The notes under the pieces are model-generated. The model was not told the DNA's origin, made no database searches, and saw only the letters and a program-made list of their open reading frames with translations. From Marinoscillum sp. (GTDB taxonomy: Bacteria > Bacteroidota > Bacteroidia > Cytophagales > Cyclobacteriaceae): 42,646 nucleotides of DNA. The stretch is from the NCBI GenBank assembly GCA_024305105.1, contig JAMWZA010000035.1, positions 1 to 42,646 on the forward strand. Direction: 5' to 3'. Numbering within the stretch: the stretch's first letter is position 1; each line of letters starts with the position of its first letter. This document shows positions 1 to 7,812 of the stretch, in pieces. Both the position numbers and the translations under genes were made by a program.

Positions 1-192
1 GCTAATTTAGCATTCGGTCCAGATGCGACCTTCAATGGATTCAACTTTACCCAGGCACCCCAACGCAGGATCGATTACATAGCGGTCAGTGAAGGAATCA
101 ATGTGAAAAAGTATGCGGTGCTAACCGACTCGTTCGATCAAAAATACATTTCTGATCACTTTCCGGTATTTTGTGTTTTAGGAATAAAGTGA
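1..192 (+). CDS. Endonuclease/exonuclease/phosphatase family protein, C-terminal end (partial)
   Basis: The window opens inside this gene; 63 codons remain before a TGA at 190-192. The tail has the two C-terminal signatures of the EEP (DNase I-like) fold: an arginine-rich strand ending in RRIDYI and, near the end, SDHFPV, where the SDH Asp/His belong to the catalytic site. Known members include exodeoxyribonuclease III-like nucleases, sphingomyelinases and inositol phosphatases; the fragment is too short to choose. Bacteroidota commonly carry secreted versions, but the N-terminus that would show a signal peptide lies outside the window. Confidence 0.8.
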   Translation, partial: ANLAFGPDATFNGFNFTQAPQRRIDYIAVSEGINVKKYAVLTDSFDQKYISDHFPVFCVLGIK

Positions 193-245
193 TCTAAATC
201 TAGAGATGATTTGTTTGTATATTCACTTGGTATAAATCTAAAATC

Positions 246-464
246 ATGACGATTGAAACTCGAAAACTTCGAATCATTGAACGTTTGTTGAAAAAAACAG
301 ACACTGATTTGATTGATAAAGTGGAATCTCTCCTGAATGCTGATGAGAAGAAAGTTTCTGAATCATTGAAGAAATATTCAGGAATATGGACAAAGGAAGA
401 AGCCGATGAAATGACTGAGATTATTGCAGATGGCTGTGAAAGTATAGATCATGCAGACTGGTAG
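246..464 (+). CDS. Antitoxin of a VapBC-type pair (VapB-like)
   Basis: A 72-residue, strongly charged protein that starts 54 bases after the previous stop and overlaps the downstream PIN toxin gene by 14 bases. Position, size and overlap are those of a type II antitoxin. The sequence is mostly helix-forming Lys/Glu/Leu (residues 1-45), then an acidic Trp-containing tail (residues 46-72) of the kind that usually wraps the toxin active site. No classic AbrB or ribbon-helix-helix motif is obvious, so the DNA-binding fold is not assigned. Such antitoxins normally repress their own operon. The assignment rests mainly on the partner gene. Confidence 0.72.
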   Translation: MTIETRKLRIIERLLKKTDTDLIDKVESLLNADEKKVSESLKKYSGIWTKEEADEMTEIIADGCESIDHADW

Positions 465-843
465 CGAATATTTACTTGACACCAACATTATTGTTGATTT
501 ATTCAGGGGTGACCAAAAAGCCGCAGATTTTATGTCAACAGCACCGTTCTCGGTCCCAGTTATTGTTGTTGGAGAGTTGTTGTATGGCGCTAACTTGGCA
601 CAACTAAAGGAGCAGCGTACCAAACAAGTTGAAGAACTTATCAAGCAAGTGAATGTGGTTCAAGTTGATGAAGAGACCTCTGAATTTTATGCTAAAATAA
701 AAGCAGATTTAAAACATAGAGGAACCCCAATTCCTGAAAATGATATTTGGATTGCTGCACTTTCTGAACAGCACTCACTAATTTTGGTGACTAAAGATTC
801 ACATTTCAAAAAAATATTATCTGTCGAGGTAAATTTTTGGTGA
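451..843 (+). CDS. vapC: PIN-domain ribonuclease toxin, VapC family
   Basis: A 130-residue protein of usual VapC length. The PIN acidic residues are all present: Asp10 in LLDTNIIVDL, Glu42 in VVGELLYGA, Asp98 in ENDIWIAA and Asp116 in LVTKDSHF. VapC enzymes are Mg2+-dependent ribonucleases, typically cutting tRNA or rRNA, held inactive by VapB. The ATG lies 14 bases inside the antitoxin gene, which supports translational coupling and this start. The gene ends at 843, 57 bases before the next likely start. It appears intact, so the pair is probably functional. Confidence 0.9.
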   Translation: MQTGSEYLLDTNIIVDLFRGDQKAADFMSTAPFSVPVIVVGELLYGANLAQLKEQRTKQVEELIKQVNVVQVDEETSEFYAKIKADLKHRGTPIPENDIWIAALSEQHSLILVTKDSHFKKILSVEVNFW

Positions 844-899
844 TCCGACAATATCAACCCTTCCCCACTTTAAATTGTATTGATTATTTATTTTGCCGA

Positions 900-3824
900 A
901 TGATGGATTTCGAAGCGCTTAGGAAACAGCTGGAAGGAGAATTATTTATCGATGAGACGACACGAAAATTGTATGCAACAGACGCATCGGCCTATCGTGA
1001 AATCCCTTTGGCTGTAGCCATTCCCAAAACCAATGAGGACATTGTCCAGCTGATCAAGTTTGCTGGGGAAAACAAGACGACCATCATTCCAAGAACGGCG
1101 GGAACTTCACTGGCGGGTCAGGTAGTGGGTGGAGGAATTGTTGTGGATGTGTCCAAGCATTTCAACCAGATAATAGAAGTAAATGAGCAGGAAGGCTGGG
1201 CGATTGTGCAGCCTGGAATTGTCAGAGATGATCTGAACAATAGGCTAAAAGAGTACGGATATTTTTTCGCTCCTGAGACCTCTACGGCCAATCGCGCTAT
1301 GGTTGGAGGAATGATTGGAAATAACAGCTGTGGAGCTAATTCGGTGGTTTACGGAAGTACTCGTGAACACCTGATGGAAGTGGACGTGGTATTGGCAGAT
1401 GGCAATCGAACGAAGTTTGCTCCAATGGATATGTCGGCATTCCTTGCTCGTGCCAATGGCATGAATACTTCGGGCCTGTTAGAGGCCAGCATCTATTTTG
1501 ATATCAAGGAAATGCTGTCGGACAAAGGTAACGTGCAGGCAATAAAAGAAGGCTTCCCCAAAGCATCAGTGCCAAGGAGAAACACGGGATATGCGTTGGA
1601 CATTCTTTCGGAGATGGTACCGTTTAAGTCAGAAGGGGCGATGTTTAACTTCAGCAAGCTCATTGCAGGCTCCGAGGGAACACTCGCTTTTGTGACAGCC
1701 GCTAAAATCAAGTTGAGCAAAATTGCCCCTCCACACAAGCGGCTGATATGTATCCACTGCAAAACAATAGATGAATCACTAAGAGCCAATCTGGTCGTAC
1801 TAAAGCATCAGCCTAGTGCGAGTGAGTTGATGGATCACTTCATACTGGAGGCAACTAAGCGAAATCGTATCTATAGAGATTATCGATTTTTTGTGGAAGG
1901 AGATCCACAGGCAATATTGGTAGCCGAACTAACCCATGAGACCGAGGAGGCAGCTGATCAAGCGGCACAAGCGCTAATTGATGACCTCAAAAAAGCTAAA
2001 CTGGGCTATTCTTTTCCAATTATCAGCGGAGATGAAATTAAGAAAGTTTGGGGTTTGCGCAAGGCTGGACTGGGACTATTGTCCAATGTAGTAGGTGATG
2101 CCAAACCGGCTCCCGTTATCGAAGACACTGCTGTGGATGTGGAGGATCTACCAGCATACATTGCGGAGTTCAATGAAATCTTGAAGAAACACGACCTCTT
2201 TTGTGTGCATTATGCCCATGCCGGTTCGGGTGAGTTGCATTTACGGCCGATTATCGACCTCAAGACATCTAAGGGTGTGGCGTTGTTTAGAACCATAGCA
2301 GAAGAAATAGCGACTCTGGTTAAGAAATACAAAGGGTCGCTTTCTGGCGAACATGGAGACGGTCGATTGCGTGGAGAGTTTATTCCACAGATGGTGGGAG
2401 AGCACAATTACAAGCTCTTTAAAAACCTAAAACAAACCTGGGATCCTCAGAACATCATGAACCCTGGCAAGATTGTGGACACTCCTCCGATGGACACCAG
2501 TTTGCGCTATGAAAAGGATCAGGTAACCCGTGAGTTTGAAACGATATTGGATTTCTCTGAGACAGAAGGTTATCTAAGAGCAGCAGAGCAATGCAATGGA
2601 TCAGGAGACTGTCGTAAGACCGAAATATCGGGAGGCACCATGTGTCCGAGTTACATGGCTACTCGCAATGAAAAAGAAACAACAAGGGCAAGAGCCAACA
2701 TTCTTCGTGAGATGCTCACGCGTTCTGATCGGCCAAACCCTTTTGCGCATGAAGAGATCAAAGAGGTGATGGACCTCTGTCTCAGCTGTAAAGGCTGTAA
2801 ATCTGAGTGTCCATCCAATGTGGACATGGGCAAACTCAAGCAAGAGTGGCAATACCAGTACTACAAAGAGAAGGGAGTTCCTTTCCGCAACAAACTGATT
2901 GGTAATTTCAGTGGAGGAATGAAGTTGGCATCTAAAATACCATGGGGATACCGATTAGCTTTCAGCAACGACGTGACAGGAAATTTGGTCAAAGGCGTAA
3001 TGGGTTTTGCTAAAAAACGGAGCATGCCGGAGCTGTCCAAAATTTCTTGGGAGAAATGGTTTACCAAACAGTTTAAGCCTACCGCTCATTCTGGCAAAAA
3101 GGTGTACCTCTTCATTGACGAGTTAATCAATTACAATGAGGCTGAAATTGGGATAACTACAGTTCAGTTGTTAGATAGACTTGGTTACCAGGTAGCATAC
3201 GTCAAGCATACAGAGTCCGGAAGGCCGTTTTTGTCCAAAGGATTTTTGGAAGAAGCACGAGAGTTTGCTAAAGAGAACGTAGCAGTATTCAAAGACCTGA
3301 TCTCGGAAGAAACACCACTAATAGGAGTGGAGCCGTCGGCTATTTTGACCTTTAGAGACGAGTATCCGGATTTACTCAGAGACCAGGAAAAAGAAGCTGC
3401 AAAGGCGATTGCAGACCACACATTTATGGTGGAGGAGTTTTTAGCCAAAGAACTCGATGCAGGAAATATTGACCTTACACTGTTTAAAGAGCAAGGAGCT
3501 CTGATAAAGCTGCATGGACATTGCCAACAAAAAGCACTTTCGTCGCTAACTCCAGTAAAGAAAATTCTTATGAAAATGGGAAGCAATCAGGTGCAATTGA
3601 TTCCGTCGGGTTGTTGTGGAATGGCCGGCTCGTTTGGATATGAAAAAGAACACTATGAGCTATCCATGAAAATTGGTGAGTTGGTGCTATTTCCTACCGT
3701 ACGCCAGCAACCGGAGGAGGTGATTATCGCAGCGGCAGGTACCAGTTGCCGGCATCAGATTAAAGACGGTACGGCTAGAAAGGCCAAACACCCTGTGGAA
3801 ATCATTTGGGAGGCGCTGAAGTGA
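900..3824 (+). CDS. FAD-linked oxidase / Fe-S protein fusion (D-2-hydroxyacid dehydrogenase, YdiJ-like)
   Basis: About 974 residues, starting at the tandem ATGs at 900/903; a TTG at 837 is also in frame but overlaps vapC and adds no conserved sequence. Residues about 40-270 form the FAD-binding PCMH domain (PRTAGTSLAGQ, NNSCGANS), followed by the FAD-oxidase C-terminal domain (SGEHGDGRLRGEF). The second half has two Fe-S cysteine groups, one near residue 565 and CLSCKGCKSECP near 627, then GlpC-type CCG motifs (HGHCQQKA near 871, SGCCGMAGSFGYE near 903). The arrangement matches large fused enzymes such as E. coli YdiJ, which oxidise D-2-hydroxyglutarate or D-lactate and pass electrons to the respiratory chain. 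Substrate is not decided by sequence alone. It stands alone as a transcription unit with no glcE/F neighbours. Confidence 0.88.
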   Translation: MMDFEALRKQLEGELFIDETTRKLYATDASAYREIPLAVAIPKTNEDIVQLIKFAGENKTTIIPRTAGTSLAGQVVGGGIVVDVSKHFNQIIEVNEQEGWAIVQPGIVRDDLNNRLKEYGYFFAPETSTANRAMVGGMIGNNSCGANSVVYGSTREHLMEVDVVLADGNRTKFAPMDMSAFLARANGMNTSGLLEASIYFDIKEMLSDKGNVQAIKEGFPKASVPRRNTGYALDILSEMVPFKSEGAMFNFSKLIAGSEGTLAFVTAAKIKLSKIAPPHKRLICIHCKTIDESLRANLVVLKHQPSASELMDHFILEATKRNRIYRDYRFFVEGDPQAILVAELTHETEEAADQAAQALIDDLKKAKLGYSFPIISGDEIKKVWGLRKAGLGLLSNVVGDAKPAPVIEDTAVDVEDLPAYIAEFNEILKKHDLFCVHYAHAGSGELHLRPIIDLKTSKGVALFRTIAEEIATLVKKYKGSLSGEHGDGRLRGEFIPQMVGEHNYKLFKNLKQTWDPQNIMNPGKIVDTPPMDTSLRYEKDQVTREFETILDFSETEGYLRAAEQCNGSGDCRKTEISGGTMCPSYMATRNEKETTRARANILREMLTRSDRPNPFAHEEIKEVMDLCLSCKGCKSECPSNVDMGKLKQEWQYQYYKEKGVPFRNKLIGNFSGGMKLASKIPWGYRLAFSNDVTGNLVKGVMGFAKKRSMPELSKISWEKWFTKQFKPTAHSGKKVYLFIDELINYNEAEIGITTVQLLDRLGYQVAYVKHTESGRPFLSKGFLEEAREFAKENVAVFKDLISEETPLIGVEPSAILTFRDEYPDLLRDQEKEAAKAIADHTFMVEEFLAKELDAGNIDLTLFKEQGALIKLHGHCQQKALSSLTPVKKILMKMGSNQVQLIPSGCCGMAGSFGYEKEHYELSMKIGELVLFPTVRQQPEEVIIAAAGTSCRHQIKDGTARKAKHPVEIIWEALK

Positions 3825-3847
3825 CAAAATGACTATCTTTAACCATT

Positions 3848-4252
3848 ATGTTATCGGCACAAGATAAATCCCAAATAGTCGAATTACTTCAGAATGAACT
3901 TGATGGAGTGCAAAGCATTTATGTGTTTGGTAGCCAAGCTTCCGGAGATGCACGTGATGATAGCGATATAGATCTGGCCGTATACACAGGTAAGATGATC
4001 CCGAATGAGTTAGTCTGGAATTGTAAATTCAAAATTGCTGAACTAACCAATAAAGAAGTGGATCTGGTAGACCTATCAAGTGTATCTACGGTATTACAGT
4101 TTCAGGTGATTTCATCGGGAGTGCAGTTGTTCGCAGTTGATGAAAACATCGAGTGGTTCGAATCAAAGGTATATTGGTTGTATTTAACTCTCAATGAGGA
4201 CCGTCAACACATACTTGACGATATTGCTAAATCTGGAAATGTTTATGAATGA
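3848..4252 (+). CDS. mntA: MntA-like nucleotidyltransferase (antitoxin of a HepT/MntA system)
   Basis: A 134-residue minimal nucleotidyltransferase. Residues 27-46 carry the family signature: VFGSQASG followed by DSDIDLAVY, giving the GSx10DxD active site, with a further Asp in VDLVDLSS. In HepT/MntA systems MntA adds AMP residues to the HepT ribonuclease and silences it. The usual partner gene begins at the MntA stop codon, and a start with the typical HepT N-terminus does overlap here at 4245, but its frame closes after 13 codons (listed separately). MntA is therefore intact but probably has no local partner. Confidence 0.82.
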   Translation: MLSAQDKSQIVELLQNELDGVQSIYVFGSQASGDARDDSDIDLAVYTGKMIPNELVWNCKFKIAELTNKEVDLVDLSSVSTVLQFQVISSGVQLFAVDENIEWFESKVYWLYLTLNEDRQHILDDIAKSGNVYE

Positions 4253-4286
4253 TGTGGTCAGAGTCAAAGTAGCGACCCAGGAATAA
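4245..4286 (+). pseudogene. Probable remnant of the HepT toxin gene
   Basis: An ATG overlapping the mntA stop (ATGAATGA at 4245-4252) opens a 13-codon frame, MNDVVRVKVATQE, closed by TAA at 4284-4286. HepT proteins typically begin MxDVVxNKxATIERC and their start usually overlaps the mntA stop, so position and sequence both fit. No further HepT-like sequence could be found in the three forward frames up to the patatin gene at 4452, so most of the gene seems deleted rather than merely frameshifted. The match is short and made from memory of the family. Confidence 0.5.
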
Positions 4287-4451
4287 CGAAGCGTGGACGG
4301 TGGGTTGGAGCGATATTTCACAATTCTTGTCCTGAAATTGAAAATCACCTAAGTTGGAAATAAGGAATCTTTATGATCATACAATTTAAGTGTTAACTTC
4401 GTGAAATAAAGTATGCATGCAGCGTATTTTTTTACTAATTAGTTTCACAAT

Positions 4452-5348
4452 ATGTCTCAAAAAGTTGCGCTTGTTTTGTCCAGTGGAGGAGCGAGAGGGT
4501 TAGCACACATCGGAGTAATCGAAGCTTTGGAAGCTGATGGGTATGAGATTACCTCTATCGCGGGCTCATCCATTGGCGCGGTGGTGGGGGCATTTCATGC
4601 TTGTGGGCGCTTACAGGATTATAAGAAATGGGCATTAAATCTGGATCGATATGACGTGTTCAAGCTCATCGATTTTACCTTTTCTGTTCAGGGATTTATT
4701 AAAGGGGAGCGGGTTTTCAAGACTTTGCAGGAGTTTATCCCAGATCAGAAAATCGAAGACATGAGCATCCCTTTTGCAGCTTTGGTGACTGACATTAAAA
4801 GTAAAAAAGAAGTGGTGTTCGATCAGGGGAGCATGTATGAAGCCATTCAGGCATCTGTGGCTATTCCCACGGTGATCAAACCAATAGTCAGGGATGGACG
4901 AGAATACATTGATGGTGGAGTGACTAACCCGATACCCATCAATCATGTGAAACGAACAGAAGGTGATATTCTGGTCGTTTCCAACGTCAACGCGATAATT
5001 CCTTATCAGCGCAATGTGGTAGACCAGCGACGAGAAAAGGTAGCACAAGCAACTTACAATCAAAAGATTCAATCTTTTTTGAACGGTTGGAACAAATTTT
5101 TGCCAGGCCCTACAGCAGAAAGTACAGAAAAGAAGCTGGGGTTTTTCGACTTGCTTAATGAGTCCATCGATCTTATGCAGGATCGACTTACTTCGTTACT
5201 CATGGAAAAACACAGGCCTGATATTTTAGTCAATATTTCACGTGAGGCGTGTAGTACATTTGAATTTTACAAGTGCCGAGAGCTCATTGAAGCCGGTCGT
5301 GATGCTTACAAGAAATCGATCAAATCAGAACTCAGTTCTGAGAAATAG
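4452..5348 (+). CDS. Patatin-like phospholipase
   Basis: A 298-residue cytoplasmic-type patatin without signal peptide. The catalytic elements are visible: oxyanion loop GGARG at residues 12-16, nucleophile elbow G38-S-S40-I-G42 and the catalytic Asp in DGG at 154-156. The family (RssA/YchK-like, about 300 residues) hydrolyses acyl esters of phospholipids through a Ser-Asp dyad; the true substrate here is unknown. The 3' end overlaps the convergent gene at 5332 by 17 bases. A roughly 165-base leader after the HepT remnant separates it from upstream genes, so it probably has its own promoter. Confidence 0.9.
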   Translation: MSQKVALVLSSGGARGLAHIGVIEALEADGYEITSIAGSSIGAVVGAFHACGRLQDYKKWALNLDRYDVFKLIDFTFSVQGFIKGERVFKTLQEFIPDQKIEDMSIPFAALVTDIKSKKEVVFDQGSMYEAIQASVAIPTVIKPIVRDGREYIDGGVTNPIPINHVKRTEGDILVVSNVNAIIPYQRNVVDQRREKVAQATYNQKIQSFLNGWNKFLPGPTAESTEKKLGFFDLLNESIDLMQDRLTSLLMEKHRPDILVNISREACSTFEFYKCRELIEAGRDAYKKSIKSELSSEK

Positions 5349-5631
5349 ACAGTTTGTTGGTTTCGTAAATTAAGATGTCCAGCAGCACATCTGTGAGGAG
5401 CATTGACTTGTTAAAAGTGACCATTCCAGTATGTCGCCCATTCAGTATTTTACCAGTCTCCATTTGAAATGAAATATTGGTAACTTCAGATTTGGTACTG
5501 AGCCGCACGAAACTGACCTGCATGATAGAATGATTAAGTCCATCATCGTATTGGCAATTCAGCTTCCAGGTCAGGTCGTCATTTGTCTCACAAATTTTAT
5601 TGAGCAAATTGACCAGGGTGATTTCATCCAT
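5332..5631 (-). CDS. Hypothetical protein of about 99 residues
   Basis: Not recognised. The frame is open from 5667, but the ATG at 5631 (MDEITLVNLLNKICE) is preferred because the extra upstream residues would bring the start within 12 bases of the divergent AMP nucleosidase gene. The product is soluble, with an amphipathic N-terminal helix followed by alternating beta-type sequence (DLTWKLNCQYDDG, IMQVSFVRLS, NISFQMETGK), suggesting a small alpha/beta domain. It is convergent with the patatin gene (17-base overlap) and divergent from the next gene. Steady coding character supports a real gene; function unknown. Confidence 0.6.
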   Translation of the reverse strand: MDEITLVNLLNKICETNDDLTWKLNCQYDDGLNHSIMQVSFVRLSTKSEVTNISFQMETGKILNGRHTGMVTFNKSMLLTDVLLDILIYETNKLSISQN

Positions 5632-5678
5632 CACTCTTAAGATAAACATTTGTAGAATATTCGCCAACTTTGCTTTTT

Positions 5679-6452
5679 ATGAAGACAAAACAAGAAATAG
5701 TAGAAAACTGGCTTCCGAGATACACCGGACAGGCATTGGAGGACTTTGGGCAATACATCCTACTCACCAACTTTCGAAATTATGTGAACATGTTCGCATC
5801 GTGGAATAATGTGGAAGTAGTTGGTGTTGGTCATCCCATGCAGTGTGCCACAGCAAATGGCATGACCATTATCAACTTTGGTATGGGATCTGCCAATGCT
5901 GCTACGATTAGCGATCTATTAAGCGCCATTGACCCTAAAGCGGTACTTTTCCTTGGCAAATGTGGTGGACTAAAGAAGAAGAACGAAGTGGGAGATCTCA
6001 TTCTGCCCATCGCTGGTATTCGAGGGGAAGGTACCTCAAACGATTACATGCTTCCGGAAGTGCCTGCGTTGCCTTCATTTGCGCTGCAAAAAGCCATCTC
6101 CACAACCATACGTGAATACGGTCAGGACTACTGGACAGGAACCGTCTACACGACCAATCGCAGGGTATGGGAACATGATAATAAATTCAAAAAGTATTTG
6201 AAAAAGATCCGTGCGATGGCCATAGACATGGAAACCGCCACCTTGTTTACGGCTGCTTTCGCAAATGAAATTCCAGTAGGAGCTTTGCTACTGGTTTCAG
6301 ATATTCCGATGATTCCTGAAGGTGTGAAAACGGATGAAAGTGATAAGAAAGTGAGCGCTCAATTCGTAGATCAGCACTTAAAAATTGGGATCGACTCTCT
6401 GCGTCAGCTGATCAATAACTCACAAACGGTTAAGCACCTGAAATTTGACTAA
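5679..6452 (+). CDS. amn: AMP nucleosidase (short form)
   Basis: A 257-residue member of the nucleoside phosphorylase superfamily. It matches the short AMP nucleosidase common in Bacteroidota, which splits AMP to adenine and ribose 5-phosphate. Recognisable segments are the N-terminal WLPRYTG/ILLTNFRNYV, the glycine-rich NFGMGSANAAT, LFLGKCGGLK, LPIAGIRGEGTSNDY, and AIDMETATLF with the Met-Glu typical of purine phosphorylase-type ribose binding. The ATG at 5679 is used rather than the TTG at 5670 because MKTKQEIVENW is the usual family start. It lacks the extra N-terminal domain of the longer E. coli Amn. A stem-loop follows directly. Confidence 0.9.
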   Translation: MKTKQEIVENWLPRYTGQALEDFGQYILLTNFRNYVNMFASWNNVEVVGVGHPMQCATANGMTIINFGMGSANAATISDLLSAIDPKAVLFLGKCGGLKKKNEVGDLILPIAGIRGEGTSNDYMLPEVPALPSFALQKAISTTIREYGQDYWTGTVYTTNRRVWEHDNKFKKYLKKIRAMAIDMETATLFTAAFANEIPVGALLLVSDIPMIPEGVKTDESDKKVSAQFVDQHLKIGIDSLRQLINNSQTVKHLKFD

Positions 6453-6456
6453 AAAA

Positions 6457-6491
6457 GCTAAACCCCGAGATAAATCTACCTCGGGGTTAGC
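6457..6491. terminator. Stem-loop terminator after amn
   Basis: Arms AACCCCGAG (6461-6469) and CTCGGGGTT (6480-6488) form a perfect 9-bp stem with a 10-base loop. It extends by GCTA/AGC with one bulged base. It starts four bases after the amn stop, and an A-run precedes it. There is no strong T-run on the forward side, so termination efficiency is uncertain. Confidence 0.65.
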
Positions 6492-6492
6492 A

Positions 6493-6934
6493 GTATGCTT
6501 ACATAACACATTGTAAGACGCTCTATGGTTGCTACTAACAACATCTATGATCTGGTCAGACAACCTGAGGTTGCCCTACTTTATTTCTGTTAAAAATAGA
6601 GCCCCGGACTTGTCGCTTAAGCAAACACTATCCGGAGCTACTATTACCACCTTGATGCTTTCCTATTGGCAATGGCTGTGCCATAATCTAAAAAGACCTG
6701 AATTGAGCTTTAAATAGAGTTTTGAAGATTGAAGACGCCATCCTTTTTTCTCTTTTTGAGAATGGTGAGATCAGAATGACATTAAAATATCACAAATATC
6801 TCTTGGAATAATTGATATTTTAAAATGGAGATTTAGAATTACAAGTTGATTTACCCTCTTGCACGGATGTGTTTGCGGAAGTCTGGTATTGCATCCAGAA
6901 TCTTATCTCTGCAGCTTAGTGGATAAAAAAAGTC
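6493..6934. other. Intergenic stretch without a recognisable gene
   Basis: About 440 bases lie between the amn terminator and the small lipoprotein gene. A 62-codon forward frame (6529-6717) exists, but its composition is not convincingly coding and I recognise no domain on either strand. An imperfect hairpin (GCCCCGGA at 6601-6608 with TCCGGAGC at 6631-6638) sits inside it. The last 200 bases are AT-rich and probably hold the promoter of the lipoprotein gene. It may be decayed coding sequence or an unannotated RNA; nothing more can be supported. Confidence 0.4.
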
Positions 6935-7186
6935 ATGATGAAAAACTATCTAAGAAGAATGAGTTTAGCAGTGGTTATTGCCATGAGTTTAATTTCATTT
7001 TCATGTGGAGAAGACGAAGAATCTTCAGGAAGCGATTGCTATACCTGTGATGAGTGCACTGGGCAGTTTGCCAATATTCTTAACGGACGCGAATATTGTG
7101 TAGACGGATTCGATAATCGATCCGATTGGGAAGCGAATAGAAATGCACAGGAAACCGATAGTGGGTGTACCTGTACGGATAGCTAG
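6935..7186 (+). CDS. Small Cys-rich lipoprotein
   Basis: An 83-residue protein (82 if the adjacent ATG at 6938 is used). A basic start and a hydrophobic segment (residues 9-23) end at Cys24 in ISFSC, read as a lipid-attachment site. The Cys is followed at once by GEDEESS, an acidic stretch like the export signal that sends Bacteroidota lipoproteins to the cell surface. The mature part has six more cysteines in CYTCDEC, YCV and CTC, enough for three disulfides, and no large hydrophobic core. No domain is recognised. It converges on the two larger Cys-containing lipoproteins across a strong stem-loop. Confidence 0.65.
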   Translation: MMKNYLRRMSLAVVIAMSLISFSCGEDEESSGSDCYTCDECTGQFANILNGREYCVDGFDNRSDWEANRNAQETDSGCTCTDS

Positions 7187-7187
7187 T

Positions 7188-7233
7188 TTGCCAGATTAGC
7201 AGGGTCGAATTGAGTAACCCACTAATCTGGCAA
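7188..7233. terminator. Bidirectional stem-loop between convergent lipoprotein genes
   Basis: A perfect 12-bp inverted repeat, TTGCCAGATTAG (7188-7199) and CTAATCTGGCAA (7222-7233), begins two bases after one stop codon and ends ten bases before the opposite stop. An inner GGGT/ACCC pairing (7202-7205 with 7217-7220) can extend the hairpin. Its position between two converging stops fits a shared terminator. Confidence 0.7.
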
Positions 7234-7243
7234 TTAGGGAGTT

Positions 7244-7795
7244 TTAGTTATTAAGACAAGTTGGTAAATCCCATGGATTCTGGCATTGGTTGCAACCTCG
7301 ATCTACAGAAATTTGCCTGTAGTTGAGTTCCCATGGTTTTCGACAGTAGGTAATTTCAATCCAACAAAGTCTCTTACCACCATATGGGCAAACATCCACA
7401 TCATAGTATGTTACTGTATAGCAGTGCTCTTGTTGGGGGTTAACCTCATAAGTATCTACCAGGGCAACTTTTCCCTGTGACAACTGAATCCCTTTTCCAG
7501 CTGAGTCTGTAATAGTGCCATCATACTCTGCATAGTTAGCAATTTGTACTTTCTGGAAATCCAGATTTGGATAATCACTGCTACATACTATTGTTCCATC
7601 CAGTATTGAATACTTGAGACCGTTATGGTCTTCAAAGTATATGGGACCCGAGAGAGTCATTAAATCCTCAAATAAAATAGTGGGCGACTCATCTGAATTT
7701 TGAGATGCCTCAATAGGTACAACCATTTCATTCTGATGGTCGGTGCAGGCAATTAGCACAGATGTGCTTAAAAGAATAATTATTAAGTATTTCAT
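7244..7795 (-). CDS. Cys-containing lipoprotein, tandem paralogue B
   Basis: A 183-residue protein with a lipoprotein signal peptide (MKYLIIILLSTSVLIAC, lipid Cys at residue 17). It aligns with the next upstream gene over the middle region. Shared features are a LSGPIYFED-type strand, DGTIVCSSDYP followed by LDFQKVQI, and the pattern YDGTITD...IQLSQGKVAL. The C-terminal third is rich in Cys (HCYTV, DVCPYGG, LCWIE, YCRKP, GCNQCQ, TCLNN). No known domain is recognised. It lies 17 bases downstream of its paralogue and is probably co-transcribed. A surface or periplasmic role is inferred only from the signal peptide. Confidence 0.75.
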   Translation of the reverse strand: MKYLIIILLSTSVLIACTDHQNEMVVPIEASQNSDESPTILFEDLMTLSGPIYFEDHNGLKYSILDGTIVCSSDYPNLDFQKVQIANYAEYDGTITDSAGKGIQLSQGKVALVDTYEVNPQQEHCYTVTYYDVDVCPYGGKRLCWIEITYCRKPWELNYRQISVDRGCNQCQNPWDLPTCLNN

Positions 7796-7812
7796 AATGA
7801 TTTAATTTTTGT

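Noticed and set aside
837-899. TTG start for the 2-hydroxyacid dehydrogenase overlapping vapC.
   Set aside because: The extra residues look non-coding and the tandem ATG at 900/903 gives the usual N-terminus.
6601-6638. GCCCCGGA...TCCGGAGC hairpin considered as an integron attC-like site.
   Set aside because: No integrase, no repeats of the site and no cassette structure in the window.
6529-6717. A 62-codon ORF in the gap after amn.
   Set aside because: No start context, domain or coding character that I can support; reported only as part of the empty stretch.
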